A stretch of DNA of 64,000 nucleotides from Bacteroidota bacterium (GCA_016715425.1 JADKAC010000005.1:682001-746000); one strand, 5' to 3'. Counted from the stretch's first letter, positions 51,801 through 59,189 are shown. The notes: generated by a model not told the origin, from the sequence alone. Program-made: numbers and translations.

Positions 51801-52679
51801 GCAACAACAACCGGAATTTATATTACAAATTTAATTTCCATCAACGGTTGCGATTCGATTATCACCACTGATTTAATTGTGAATCCATTAAGTATAATTA
51901 TTATTGATGCGGAAATATGTATTGGTGAAGGATATTTACTTCCTGATGGTTCAAGTACTGGTGCTCCGGGGGAATATAATTACGTATTTATTAATGCATT
52001 GGGATGTGATAGTACAATTGCAGTTACTATTTCAGTTGATCCGGATTGTGATCAAATTGAAGTTTATGATCAAGATGAAATTCCTGTAGTTACTGATGTG
52101 GTAATAAATCCAATAGATAAAGGAAAGGATTGTGATAGCTTAAATAATCTGCCTTATGTGGATATTGCGAATGATACATTATATGTGTATTTGGGTGAGC
52201 AGGTGGAATTACTTGCAAATGTATTTGGTGGCTTAACGCCGTTAAGTTTTCAATGGGAACCGGCAAATATGGTTGAATGTCCTACTTGCCCCGAAACCAA
52301 TACTATTGTGAATCAAACTGTTATTTTGACTTTCACTGCTACGGATACAATGGGTTGTAAATCCTCTGATGATATTATTCTTCGTTTATTACCTTGTGAT
52401 GAATCTCTTTTTGAAATACCGAATATTATGAGTCCGAATGGCGATGGATTAAATGATGAATTTTATATTAGCTATGAAGGAAATCTTATTATAAAGCAAC
52501 TGAATATTTTTAATCGCTGGGGAGAAGTAATGTTTCAAACAAGAGATTTATCCGAAAAATGGAATGGCACTTTTAATGGTATTCTTTGTAATCCGGGAGT
52601 GTATGTTTATACCGTTGATTTTATTTGCAGTGATGGAACACTTTCACTTATTTCAGGCAATATAACCTTAGTTAAATAG
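42831..52679 (+). CDS. Giant T9SS surface protein, repeat array and C-terminal sorting domain
   Basis: This 3,282-codon open stretch is in the same frame as 37977-42665 and is best read as the rest of that gene; the GTG at 42831 is only the first start codon after the damaged unit. It has 58 consecutive 52-residue repeats of the type AEICDGETYILPDGSTV... ...NGCDSIITTDLIV, two cysteines per unit. A divergent last unit follows (AEICIGEGYLLPDGSSTG), then a linker with an Ig-like part (LGEQVELLANVFGGLTPLSFQW). The CHU_C type B T9SS signal ends it (IPNIMSPNGDGLNDEF, LNIFNRWGEVMFQT, GVYVYTVDF). Its neighbour is a porP/sprF gene. Expected as a long, acidic surface filament or adhesin. Confidence 0.85.
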   Translation: MHPVYDENISAEICDGETYILPDGSTATSTGIYVSNLFSIDGCDSIITTDLIVNPIYDENISAEICDGEEYILPDGTTVATTGIYITNLFSINGCDSIITTDLIVHPIYDENISAEICDGETYILPDGTSATTTGIYITNLISINGCDSIITTDLIVHPIYSTTIEEEICDGETYILPDGSTVSTSGIYISNLFSINGCDSIITTDLIVNPIYSTTVDAEICDGETYILPDGSTVTTTGIYISNLISINGCDSIITTDLIVNPIYSITVDVEICDGEEYILPDGSTVATTGIYISNLFSINGCDSIITTDLIVHPVYDENISAEICDGETYILPDGSTATSTGIYVSNLFSIDGCDSIINTDLIVNPIYSTTVDAEICDGETYILPDGTPAATSGIYVSNLISINGCDSIITTDLIVNPIYSITVDVEICDGEEYILPDGSTVATTGIYISNLFSINGCDSIITTDLIVHPVYDENMSAEICNGETYFLPDGSSVSSTGIYITNLISINGCDSIITTDLIVHSIYLTTVDAEICDGETYILPDGSTVATTGIYISNLFSINGCDSIITTDLIVHPIYSTTVDAEICDGATYILPDGTSATTTGIYISNLFSIDGCDSIITIDLIVHPVYVENVSAEICDGETYILPDGSTVSTTGIYITNLISINGCDSIITTDLIVHPVYDENISAEICDGETYILPDGSTVATTGIYISNLFSINGCDSIITTDLIVHPVYDENISAEICNGETYFLPDGSSVSSTGIYITNLISINGCDSIITTDLIVHSIYLTTVDAEICDGETYILPDGSTVATTGIYISNLFSINGCDSIITTDLIVHPIYSTTVDAEICDGATYILPDGTSATTTGIYISNLFSIDGCDSIITIDLIVHPVYVENVSAEICDGETYILPDGSTVSTTGIYISNLFSIDGCDSIITTDLIVHPVYDENISAEICDGETYILPDGSTVATTGIYISNLFSINGCDSIITTDLIVHPVYNENISAEICDGETYILPDGSTVATTGIYISNLISINGCDSIITTDLIVHPVYNENISAEICDGEEYILPDGTTVTTTGIYITNLFSINGCDSIITTDLIVHPIYSTTIEEEICDGETYILPDGSTVSTSGIYISNLISINGCDSIITTDLIVHSIYSTTVDAEICDGETYFLPDGSSATTSGIYISNLISINGCDSIITTDLIVHSIYSTTVDAEICDGETYFLPDGSSATTSGIYISNLISINGCDSIITTDLIVNPIYDENISAEICDGEEYILPDGSTVATTGIYITNLFSINGCDSIITTDLIVHPIYDENILAEICDGATYILPDGTTVSTSGIYISNLFSINGCDSIITTDLIVHPVYNENVDAEICDGEEYILPDGTPATTSGIYISNLFSINGCDSIITTDLIVHSVYSTTVGAEICDGETYILPDGTPATTSGIYISNLISINGCDSIITTDLIVHPIYDENISAEICDGATYILPDGTSATTTGIYISNLFSIDGCDSIITIDLIVHPVYVENVSAEICDGETYILPDGSTVSTSGIYISNLFSINGCDSIITTDLIVHPIYDENISAEICDGETYILPGGSSVSTTGIYISNLISINGCDSIITTDLIVHPIYNENISSEICDGEEYILPDGSTVTTTGIYITNLFSINGCDSIITTDLIVHPIYNENISAEICDGEEYILPDGSTATSTGIYISNLISINGCDSIITTDLIVHPVYSTTVDTEICNGEEYILPDGSTVTTTGIYITNLFSFNGCDSIITTDLIMHPVYNENVDAEICDGEEYILPDGTSATTAGIYISNLIGINGCDSIITTDLIVHPVYSTTIDAEICDGATYILPDGSTVTTTGIYISNLFSINGCDSIITTDLIVHSIYVENISVEICDGEEYILPDGSTVATTGIYITNLFSINGCDSIITTDLIVHPVYNENVDAEICDGDEYILPDGSSTTTTGIYITNLFSINGCDSIITTDLIVHPIYSKTVDAEICDGETYILPDGSTVTTTGIYISNLISINGCDSIITTDLIVNPIYSITVDVEICDGEEYILPDGSTVATTGIYISNLISINGCDSIITTDLIVNPIYSITVDVEICDGEEYILPDGSTVATTGIYITNLFSINGCDSIITTDLIVNPIYDENISAEICDGATYILPDGTSATTTGIYISNLFSIDGCDSIITIDLIVHPVYVENVSAEICDGETYILPDGSTVSTSGIYISNLFSINGCDSIITTDLIVHPIYDENISAEICDGETYILPDGTSATTTGIYITNLFSINGCDSIITTDLIVHPVYNENVDAEICDGEEYILPDGSTVATTGIYITNLFSINGCDSIITTDLIVHPVYNENVDAEICDGETYILPDGSTVSTSGIYISNLFSINGCDSIITTDLIVHPIYVENVSAEICDGETYILPDGSTVITSGIYISNLISINGCDSIITTDLIVHPIYNENISAEICDGSTYILPDGSTVATSGIYITNLFSINGCDSIITTDLIIHPIYSTTIDAEICDGETYILPDGTSASTTGIYISNLFSINGCDSIITTDLIVNPIYSTTVDAEICDGETYILPDGTSASTSGIYISNLISINGCDSIITTDLIVHPIYSTTVDAEICDGEEYILADGTTAATSGIYVSNLFSIDGCDSIITTDLIVNPIYSTTVDAEICDGETYILPDGSTVTTTGIYISNLFSIDGCDSIITTDLIVHPVYSTTVDAEICDGETYILLDGTSATTTGIYITNLISINGCDSIITTDLIVHSIYSTTVDAEICDGEEYILPDGSTATSTGIYITNLISINGCDSIITTDLIVHPIYNENISAEICDGETYILPDGTPATTSGIYISNLISINGCDSIITTDLIVHPIYDENISAEICDGETYILPDGSSVSTTGIYISNLISINGCDSIITTDLIVNPIYDENISAEICDGEEYILPDGTTVATTGIYITNLFSINGCDSIITTDLIVHPIYDENISAEICDGETYVLPDGTSATTTGIYITNLISINGCDSIITTDLIVNPLSIIIIDAEICIGEGYLLPDGSSTGAPGEYNYVFINALGCDSTIAVTISVDPDCDQIEVYDQDEIPVVTDVVINPIDKGKDCDSLNNLPYVDIANDTLYVYLGEQVELLANVFGGLTPLSFQWEPANMVECPTCPETNTIVNQTVILTFTATDTMGCKSSDDIILRLLPCDESLFEIPNIMSPNGDGLNDEFYISYEGNLIIKQLNIFNRWGEVMFQTRDLSEKWNGTFNGILCNPGVYVYTVDFICSDGTLSLISGNITLVK
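44161..45582 (+). repeat. Five-unit (780-bp) segmental duplication inside the array
   Basis: Sequence from 44161 to about 44802 recurs at 44941 to about 45582, offset exactly 780 (5 x 156). By line-by-line comparison the two copies differ by a single base (gtcagcag against atcagcag near 44261/45041). The unusual unit with acaatagattta (ITIDLIV) near 44690 and 45470 appears again near 47345 and 49370, also at multiples of 156. Confidence 0.85.
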
Positions 52680-52893
52680 TAGAATTTATTTTCCTACTTT
52701 TAATTCAATAGAAAAGTAAAATTTATAACCATTCAATTGAAACCAGTGATTTGTAATAATTTTTGATTTTATTTGTTCTTCTTAAATTGTTAGCGTTTTG
52801 AATTGAATGATACATTTTCCCTGTTACAAATATCACCATTGCGTTCAAATTATTCGGTATATTAAACTCTACTTTTAAGGTATATTTAAATAG

Positions 52894-53895
52894 ATGAGAA
52901 GACTTTTTACCCAAACAATCCTTTTTTCATTACTGCTACTGTCGCAATTAGGTAGAGCACAGGACTGGCACTATTCGCAGTTTCATGCTTCACCGTTAAT
53001 GGTAAATCCCGGATTCACCGGTTTGTTTAATGGAGATATTCGCTTTATAACCAATTATAAAGATCAATGGAGTTTTGCAGCACCATATCGTACTTTTTCA
53101 TTTTCTGCAGATGGTGCTTTTGCTATTTTAAAGAATGGTGATTTCGCAAGTGGTGGGCTTCAGGTATTAGCTGATAGAGCAGGCGATTTGAATTTTACTA
53201 CTTTAAAAACTGCTGCGAGTTTCTCTTATAGTAAAGCATTAAGTGGGTATGGAAATCATTTTCTTACACTTGGTTTTGAAGCGGGTGTAAATCGTCGTTA
53301 TGTGGATTATACTAAAATGGTAGCATTCGATCCGGAGCCATACGCTACCTCCGTAGATAACAATTTTAATTTTGCTGATATTTCAACGGGGCTTACATGG
53401 TATTTTCTTCCCAGCGATGAAATTTATGTGTATGCAGGAGGTTCTATTTTTCATTTGAATCAACCTAATCAAAGTTTTTTACAAGATGGAAGTGATATTC
53501 TTGAACGTCGTTATTCATTACAAGCAGGTATGCAATTTCCAGTTTCAGATAATGTAAATTTATTGCCAAGTTTATTATATAATGAGCAAGGACCGCATCG
53601 TGAATTTGTAATTGGAACTTATCTCAAATATAAATTAAGCCATGTAACTGTACGACAAGAAACTGCAATGTATGTGGGTGTATGGTATAGAAATAAAGAT
53701 GCGGTAGTTACTTCAATTCGTTTTGATCATAATAATGTGATTGCAGGAATTAGTTATGATATTAATACAAGTACCTTGTCTGCTGCCAGCTATGGTAGAG
53801 GTGGATTAGAACTTAATTTGATTTATATTTTGGATAAGAAATTTAATTCTGCAAAACGCATGAAGAACAGAAGCTATCAATGTCCGAAGTTCTAA
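52894..53895 (+). CDS. PorP/SprF family type IX secretion system membrane protein
   Basis: The 333-aa product has a signal peptide (MRRLFTQTILFSLLLLSQLG, then RAQDWHYSQFHASPLMVNPGFTG), the hallmark opening of the PorP/SprF family. It is followed by outer-membrane beta-strands (DIRFITNYKDQWS, FSYSKALSGYGNHFLTLGFEAG, LTWYFLPSDEIYVYAGGSIFHL). In Flavobacterium, SprF is needed for secretion or attachment of SprB, and sprF-like genes usually follow their large T9SS type B partner (established knowledge). Position 214 bases after the giant repeat gene fits that pairing. The stop overlaps the stop of the convergent glycosyltransferase gene by two bases. Confidence 0.92.
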   Translation: MRRLFTQTILFSLLLLSQLGRAQDWHYSQFHASPLMVNPGFTGLFNGDIRFITNYKDQWSFAAPYRTFSFSADGAFAILKNGDFASGGLQVLADRAGDLNFTTLKTAASFSYSKALSGYGNHFLTLGFEAGVNRRYVDYTKMVAFDPEPYATSVDNNFNFADISTGLTWYFLPSDEIYVYAGGSIFHLNQPNQSFLQDGSDILERRYSLQAGMQFPVSDNVNLLPSLLYNEQGPHREFVIGTYLKYKLSHVTVRQETAMYVGVWYRNKDAVVTSIRFDHNNVIAGISYDINTSTLSAASYGRGGLELNLIYILDKKFNSAKRMKNRSYQCPKF

Positions 53896-55628
53896 TTTCT
53901 ACTTTTATAAATTTCAAAATAATCACTTTCAATCGGTAATTTTTCACATTGCGAAGTAAGCCATGGAATGTAACTATGATTAAATTCAAAATCAGGGTCA
54001 AATGGAATTATTCCTTTATAAAACAACTTACTGTCAATCTTATCTACAAACAGATACACAATGTTTTCTTGCAAATCCTGAGTTACCATTTCCGTAAATT
54101 GTTCTTCAGCACCGATATATTCATGATGCTGCATCCAGTCTAATGGAAGTGGGTTTCGACTATGCATTACGGAATAAATAAATGCATTGTTAGGTATCAT
54201 CGTAAAATGATTTTTCGGTTGATTAAGCAAAGCATAAATGCGCTTGAATTCTACAAAATATTTTCTGGTATTTTCATTCACCTTAGTTTTACCCATTTCA
54301 GGAAAAATATCTTCTAATGTATAATTTAATTTCGAACTTGTCCAGTCCCGATAATTTACTTTAGGCATACTTAATTGTGAAATAATAAATAATAGAATTG
54401 TAGCAACTGCAATAATGCTATAGGCTTTGCGAAGATGGATTTGTATAAACGTTATATTAGATAAACGGATGAAAATTAGTATCCAGCAAGCCATAGCAAT
54501 ACCGCCGAGATAGGGGCGGGGAGAGTTGTCGCCAATGGATATACTGCTAGTCCAGGCAATTAATAAAGTGAAGCCGATTGCTAGAAGAACAGATGCATTT
54601 AATCTCCAGATAAAAATGCCATGTAGTAGCAATATCACAAGCAGCCAATAGAAATAAAATGAATAGTCATTGGAATAATTTCCAAAAAACAAATGCAATG
54701 TAAACCATAAACTAGCTAACGTAATTGCTAAATAATACAGGTTGACTAACGAAGAAATTTTATTACTATTTAGAAGAATAGATTTTCTGAAAAAGATAAA
54801 TATTAAACCAATTGCCTGAATAATTATCCAAGGGTATTTGGCAAGTGATTTAAAATAAGTAATGACACCAGTATCTACTAATTCAGTGCGCCCGGTCATC
54901 TGATCTATAAATAATTGCAATCCAGCTTGTTGCCAGAGATAAATAAAATAGAGAAGCAAAGGAGTGGAGCCGATAATTCCAATTAAAATTCTGAATGGAA
55001 TTTTCTTTAATTGAAAGTTGTAAAGCAGAATCAAAATTCCCAATAATACTAATGGCAATGCAAATGATTGTCGGCAAAGTGTGGCACATGATGCAAAAAG
55101 TATCGCCGGTATTGCATACTTATAATACGCATTCTTTGTAAATGTGCTTTCAAAAAAGGGCATAATAAAATAGAAAGTAATTGTAATAAACAATAGTGCA
55201 TCTGTGGTGGTCCAGGTGAAAATGGGTCCATTATTTAAATTCAATATTATAGTGGAAATAATAGCTGCACTGTAAATTAAATACTGTTTATTATATGGGA
55301 TATATTTTTTAACAGTACTTAAGAAAATAAAAACCCATAAAATAGAAATCAGAATATATTCTAATGCAGCAATAATCCTTGAAGTAGGAATTATCGGAAA
55401 GGGTAGTATTAAATCTAATTGATGTAGCAAGCCTGAGCCTACAGGACGGATACTTATAAATTCTTTGTGAGGAACTTCGTGATTGAGTAATCGCCAGCTT
55501 TGGGATAATACAACTCCTTCATCCGAAGGATTGAAACCTTGATTAACTGTATATCCCGTAATGCTGAAAACAATTGCATACAGGAGAATAATTAGAATAG
55601 ATGTTTGTATATATTTTTTAATATTCAC
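53892..55628 (-). CDS. Polytopic membrane glycosyltransferase, GT-C type (putative)
   Basis: The 578-aa protein starts with GTG at 55628. It has about 11-13 hydrophobic segments and a long soluble C-terminus (from about residue 415). The first periplasmic loop contains NPSDEGVVLSQSWRLL and the stretch HKEFISIRPVGSGLLHQ. An acidic motif in this loop (here DEG) is the usual catalytic position of GT-C enzymes, which use lipid-linked sugars (ArnT/PMT/AglB types; family knowledge). I cannot assign donor or acceptor. The flippase gene lies 17 bases upstream on the same strand, suggesting joint work on a lipid-linked glycan. It is convergent with porP/sprF. Confidence 0.65.
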   Translation of the reverse strand: MNIKKYIQTSILIILLYAIVFSITGYTVNQGFNPSDEGVVLSQSWRLLNHEVPHKEFISIRPVGSGLLHQLDLILPFPIIPTSRIIAALEYILISILWVFIFLSTVKKYIPYNKQYLIYSAAIISTIILNLNNGPIFTWTTTDALLFITITFYFIMPFFESTFTKNAYYKYAIPAILFASCATLCRQSFALPLVLLGILILLYNFQLKKIPFRILIGIIGSTPLLLYFIYLWQQAGLQLFIDQMTGRTELVDTGVITYFKSLAKYPWIIIQAIGLIFIFFRKSILLNSNKISSLVNLYYLAITLASLWFTLHLFFGNYSNDYSFYFYWLLVILLLHGIFIWRLNASVLLAIGFTLLIAWTSSISIGDNSPRPYLGGIAMACWILIFIRLSNITFIQIHLRKAYSIIAVATILLFIISQLSMPKVNYRDWTSSKLNYTLEDIFPEMGKTKVNENTRKYFVEFKRIYALLNQPKNHFTMIPNNAFIYSVMHSRNPLPLDWMQHHEYIGAEEQFTEMVTQDLQENIVYLFVDKIDSKLFYKGIIPFDPDFEFNHSYIPWLTSQCEKLPIESDYFEIYKSRN

Positions 55629-55645
55629 TGCTTAACTTTCTATGC

Positions 55646-56866
55646 TTATAAATAGGGGAGTGTTGTAAAAATAAAAGTAATTATAAGCAGTGCACTATAA
55701 ATAAAAAATAGAGGTAGAGGAATATAATTTTTGGGGGCAATATGCAATGATTTTAGTTTAATTGTAAATGCTATTTTTTCAAAAATATATGCAGCTACAG
55801 TTCCTAATGCAACACCCGGCAAACCAATCAGAGATAGGAATAAAAGACTTAATACAATGTTGAGAATAAATTCTATTATTGAAACCCACATAAGAAAATT
55901 ATTTTTTTCAAATGCCATTAAAATGGATTGAGGAAGTAACGTTCTGGGGATTATCAGCAGTAAATAAATATTAAAGTAGATAAAGCTTTCGGAAAATTGC
56001 GGATTAAAAACAACCGGAAATGCAAACTTGCTAATGCACATTAATAAAATACCGGCAGGAAAAATTTTATGCATTAAAGCACTTGTGTTTTGCTTAAGTG
56101 CAGATATTCCGGTGATTGAATTAGCCGCTATTATCCCAATCATAGAAAGATTTACAGCACCTGCTAAAATCATTGCCAAAGGAAATTCTCGTGCGCCGTA
56201 TTGATACATTGCAAATGTTGCCTTGTCAAAATGTGTATTGATAATAATTCCATCAACATAAATGGATGCACCACCCAACATAAAACTGATTCCAAGTGGA
56301 AGCGCAAGTTGCAATACCGATTTTACTTCTGCTTTATCAGCTACTGGTTTACCTGCAAATAAATACATAACATAAGTGAAGATTATTTTCACCAAATGGA
56401 AGGAAATGATTCCCCAAATAATCAAAGTGATATTAAGAGTTGTAAGTGCAATAATTAATACGATTATTGGAAGCAGGATTGCATGCGCAAGCGTAAGAAT
56501 TAAAAGTGGTTTACCTTTTTTAACAGATAAAAAATAATGTTCGGAGAAATAAGAAATGTTTTGAGCCGGCAACAAAAGTGCAAGTTGTAAAACAAGTGTA
56601 TGAGAAATATCAAACGTATTTCTTATTGTCGGTTCTAATAATAAAATTAAAAGAGATAACAGAAAGGAAATAGATATAAAAATGAGAAGTGTTGAATCAA
56701 TTAATCTGTTTTTATTTTCTGCTTTTACAAATCGCTGTATGTATATAGATAGCACCGCATTCACCCAAAAGAAACTTGTTAGTCCGGTGAGTAAAAGCAG
56801 TGTTTCATAATTTCCAATTTCAGATTGTGCTATACCAGATTTTGATAAGATAATTCCAATAAGCAA
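55646..56866 (-). CDS. MOP/MATE-type polysaccharide flippase (Wzx-like)
   Basis: The protein is polytopic with about 12 hydrophobic segments and the loop pattern of oligosaccharide flippases (LQLALPLGISFMLGGASIYVDGIIINTHFDKATFAMYQYGAREFP in the second half). From the TTG at 56866 it has 406 aa, but that start falls inside the first membrane helix. The frame stays open for 24-25 more codons upstream (HKNAFQLFQVARYSGLLL), right to the stop of the ATPase gene, without ATG, GTG or TTG. A CTG at 56941 is the only candidate. The true N-terminus is therefore uncertain. It probably moves a lipid-linked glycan across the inner membrane for the neighbouring glycosyltransferase (inference). Confidence 0.7.
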   Translation of the reverse strand: MLIGIILSKSGIAQSEIGNYETLLLLTGLTSFFWVNAVLSIYIQRFVKAENKNRLIDSTLLIFISISFLLSLLILLLEPTIRNTFDISHTLVLQLALLLPAQNISYFSEHYFLSVKKGKPLLILTLAHAILLPIIVLIIALTTLNITLIIWGIISFHLVKIIFTYVMYLFAGKPVADKAEVKSVLQLALPLGISFMLGGASIYVDGIIINTHFDKATFAMYQYGAREFPLAMILAGAVNLSMIGIIAANSITGISALKQNTSALMHKIFPAGILLMCISKFAFPVVFNPQFSESFIYFNIYLLLIIPRTLLPQSILMAFEKNNFLMWVSIIEFILNIVLSLLFLSLIGLPGVALGTVAAYIFEKIAFTIKLKSLHIAPKNYIPLPLFFIYSALLIITFIFTTLPYL

Positions 56867-56942
56867 TAGACCGGAATATCTTGCAACCTGAAAAAGCTGA
56901 AATGCATTTTTATGATCTGATATGCGATGTTTTAATTGCAGA

Positions 56943-59084
56943 CTACCTTATTTTTCTTCCACGCAAACGTAATGAATTTCCAATCACCATTACATCTGAA
57001 AATGCCATTGAAATTGCTGCAACCATTGGATTAAGTAATCCAACAGCAGCAATGGGTATTGCAAGTACGTTATAAAAGAATGCCCAAAAAAGATTTTGCT
57101 TAATTGTGGAATATGTCATCTTGCCGAGTTTGTGCGCAATGGCAAGATATTCCAGGTTATTGCTGAGCAAAATTATCTGCGCACTGTTCATGGCAATATC
57201 TGTTGCATTACTCATAGAAACGCCGGTTTGCGCTAATGAAAGGGCAGGAGAGTCATTAATTCCATCACCTACCATAGTAACATTATTATCTAATGAGTAT
57301 TCTCTGATTTTTTTTAATTTATCCTCGGGAGTTTGTCGTGCGTAATAAGTATCAATTCCTAATTCTTTAGAAATTGCCACACATTTTTCTTCAGTGTCTC
57401 CACTTAGTAAAACAGTTTTTATTCCTGCATTTTTAAAATAATCAATCGTTGATTTTACACCAGCTTTTAATTCATCTTCTATATCAAGACCGGCAATTAA
57501 TTGATCATTCACAGTAATATATAAATCATGAATGTGGAGAGAATCTGCTTTTAAAATATTCGAAGAACCAATGTTGTAATTTCTGTTTTGGTCATCTGTT
57601 CCGTATATTCCTACACCTTTTTTTTCCGTAATATTTTTTAATTCAATTGTTTCTCCTTCAGCACTAAAAGCAGTTAATGATTTTGCAATAGGATGTGATG
57701 AATGATTTTCTAATGCATGAATAATTCCAAGTACCTGTAGTTTATTATAGTTACTGTAGAGTTGAAAGTTTTTAATGGTGAATTTTCCATTTGTCAATGT
57801 TCCTGTTTTATCAAAAACCACCATAGTTGTTTTAGCGAAATTTTCTAAAGTGGTACTGCCTTTTAAAAGAATTCCGTTTTTTGCTGCCCTGCCTAAACCA
57901 ACCATCACGGCCGTAGGAGTTGCTAGTCCCATAGCACATGGGCAAGCAATTACAAGTACTGCGATACTTCTTAAAATTGAATCATATAAAGAAATATGTA
58001 TTGCAAAATAGGAAACGCAAAACGTAAGAATAGCAATAGCTAAAACTACTGGAACAAAAACAGCACTTATTCTATCTGCTAATTTTTGAATATTAGGTTT
58101 TTGCACTTGCGCCATTTTTACAAGCTCTACTATTTTACTGAGAGTAGTATCTTTTAATTCGGATGTAACTTTTACTTTGACTGTGCCATGCACTAAAATA
58201 GTACCCCCTATAACTATATCATCTATTTTTTTATCAACAGGAATACTCTCACCGGTTATCATACTTTCATCAATACTTGCTTCACCCCAGATAATAATTC
58301 CATCTAATGGAATTTTATCTCCAGTATTTACAAGAACAATTGTATCCGGTTTTATTTCCTGAATAGGTATTTCAAATATTTTTTCTTTAGCATCTTGTAA
58401 ATCGTAAACTACTTGCTTTGCTTTTTGTGGTTGTATTTCTGTAAGCTCTTTTATTGCAGTAGTAGTTTTTGCAACAGAGCGCTTTTCTATATAATTGCCT
58501 ACTAACACTAAAGTGATAATAGTAGCAGCAGTTTCGTAAAATAAATAATCCATACCCAGATTAAAAAGGGTACCTGTTAGGCTGTATATAAATGCAGCAG
58601 TACTTCCCACAAAAATTAATACATCCATGTTTGCAATTCCGGTACGTAGCGAACCTAGTCCGCTTTTACCAAAATGAATTACCCCAATAAAATACACCGG
58701 AATACATAAAGCAAGTTGAACATAATGATTATGTAAAAATGCAATCGGAAGAAACATGGATAAAAATAATGGCAATGTAAAAACAGCGGAGATTAAGAGT
58801 TTTATTTCTAAAGAATTTAACTTAATTTTTTTCTCGCTTTCCTGAATTTTATTTTCTTTTTTTTCACCAATTACATGATATCCTAATTTCTCAATTCCGG
58901 AAATAATAGAATTCATATCTAATTGCACAGGTGCTTGAGTAAATTGTACTTCATTAGTAGCAAAATTTACGTAGACATTATGCAGTCCTTTATTTTCTAA
59001 AAATTTTGTAATACCCAGAGCACAATTGGAACACGTCATTCCTTCTACCTCTAACTCAATCAAATTATTGTTTGTATTATTCAT
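56943..59084 (-). CDS. copA: Copper-translocating P1B-type ATPase
   Basis: The 713-aa pump has one N-terminal heavy-metal-associated domain (EGMTCSNCALGI, residues 14-25), eight predicted helices, the TGES actuator loop (IDESMITGESIPVDK), the intramembrane CPC metal site (VIACPCAMGLATPTA, about 374-388) and the phosphorylation site FDKTGTLT (about 420). SSHPIAKSL (the HP locus) and VGDGINDSPALSLAQTGVSM follow. CPC with a GMTCxxC domain indicates Cu(I) export (established knowledge). It starts with ATG at 59084, divergent from the superoxide dismutase across 105 bases. No CsoR/CueR-like operator was recognised there. Confidence 0.93.
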   Translation of the reverse strand: MNNTNNNLIELEVEGMTCSNCALGITKFLENKGLHNVYVNFATNEVQFTQAPVQLDMNSIISGIEKLGYHVIGEKKENKIQESEKKIKLNSLEIKLLISAVFTLPLFLSMFLPIAFLHNHYVQLALCIPVYFIGVIHFGKSGLGSLRTGIANMDVLIFVGSTAAFIYSLTGTLFNLGMDYLFYETAATIITLVLVGNYIEKRSVAKTTTAIKELTEIQPQKAKQVVYDLQDAKEKIFEIPIQEIKPDTIVLVNTGDKIPLDGIIIWGEASIDESMITGESIPVDKKIDDIVIGGTILVHGTVKVKVTSELKDTTLSKIVELVKMAQVQKPNIQKLADRISAVFVPVVLAIAILTFCVSYFAIHISLYDSILRSIAVLVIACPCAMGLATPTAVMVGLGRAAKNGILLKGSTTLENFAKTTMVVFDKTGTLTNGKFTIKNFQLYSNYNKLQVLGIIHALENHSSHPIAKSLTAFSAEGETIELKNITEKKGVGIYGTDDQNRNYNIGSSNILKADSLHIHDLYITVNDQLIAGLDIEDELKAGVKSTIDYFKNAGIKTVLLSGDTEEKCVAISKELGIDTYYARQTPEDKLKKIREYSLDNNVTMVGDGINDSPALSLAQTGVSMSNATDIAMNSAQIILLSNNLEYLAIAHKLGKMTYSTIKQNLFWAFFYNVLAIPIAAVGLLNPMVAAISMAFSDVMVIGNSLRLRGRKIR

Positions 59085-59189
59085 TTATTATAAAATTATG
59101 AAATATTTAAAGCTTTAGTCTTGAACATTTAATAAGCTGCAATGGTTTTTATCTTTATTAGTTTTAAGCAAACTTAAAAATATATCACA

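Larger units (their letters stand above)
41766..51895 (+). repeat. 156-bp tandem repeat array, about 65 near-identical units
   Basis: The word gaaat(t/c)tg(c/t)gatgg marks each unit. It occurs at 41781 (as gaaatttgtgaagg), 41937, 42093, 42249, 42405 and 42561, then in the damaged unit, then from 42864 to 51756. The last two positions differ by exactly 57 x 156, so 58 units lie there without a net indel. Adjacent units differ mostly by synonymous changes and by choices among a few alternatives (LFSING/LISING/LFSIDG; HPIY/HPVY/NPIY/HSIY; STTVD/DENIS/NENVD). Confidence 0.95.

Noticed and set aside
41766..51895. The 156-bp repeats considered as a CRISPR array or satellite DNA
   Set aside because: The whole unit is conserved and coding without stops, with mostly synonymous differences and no unique spacers.
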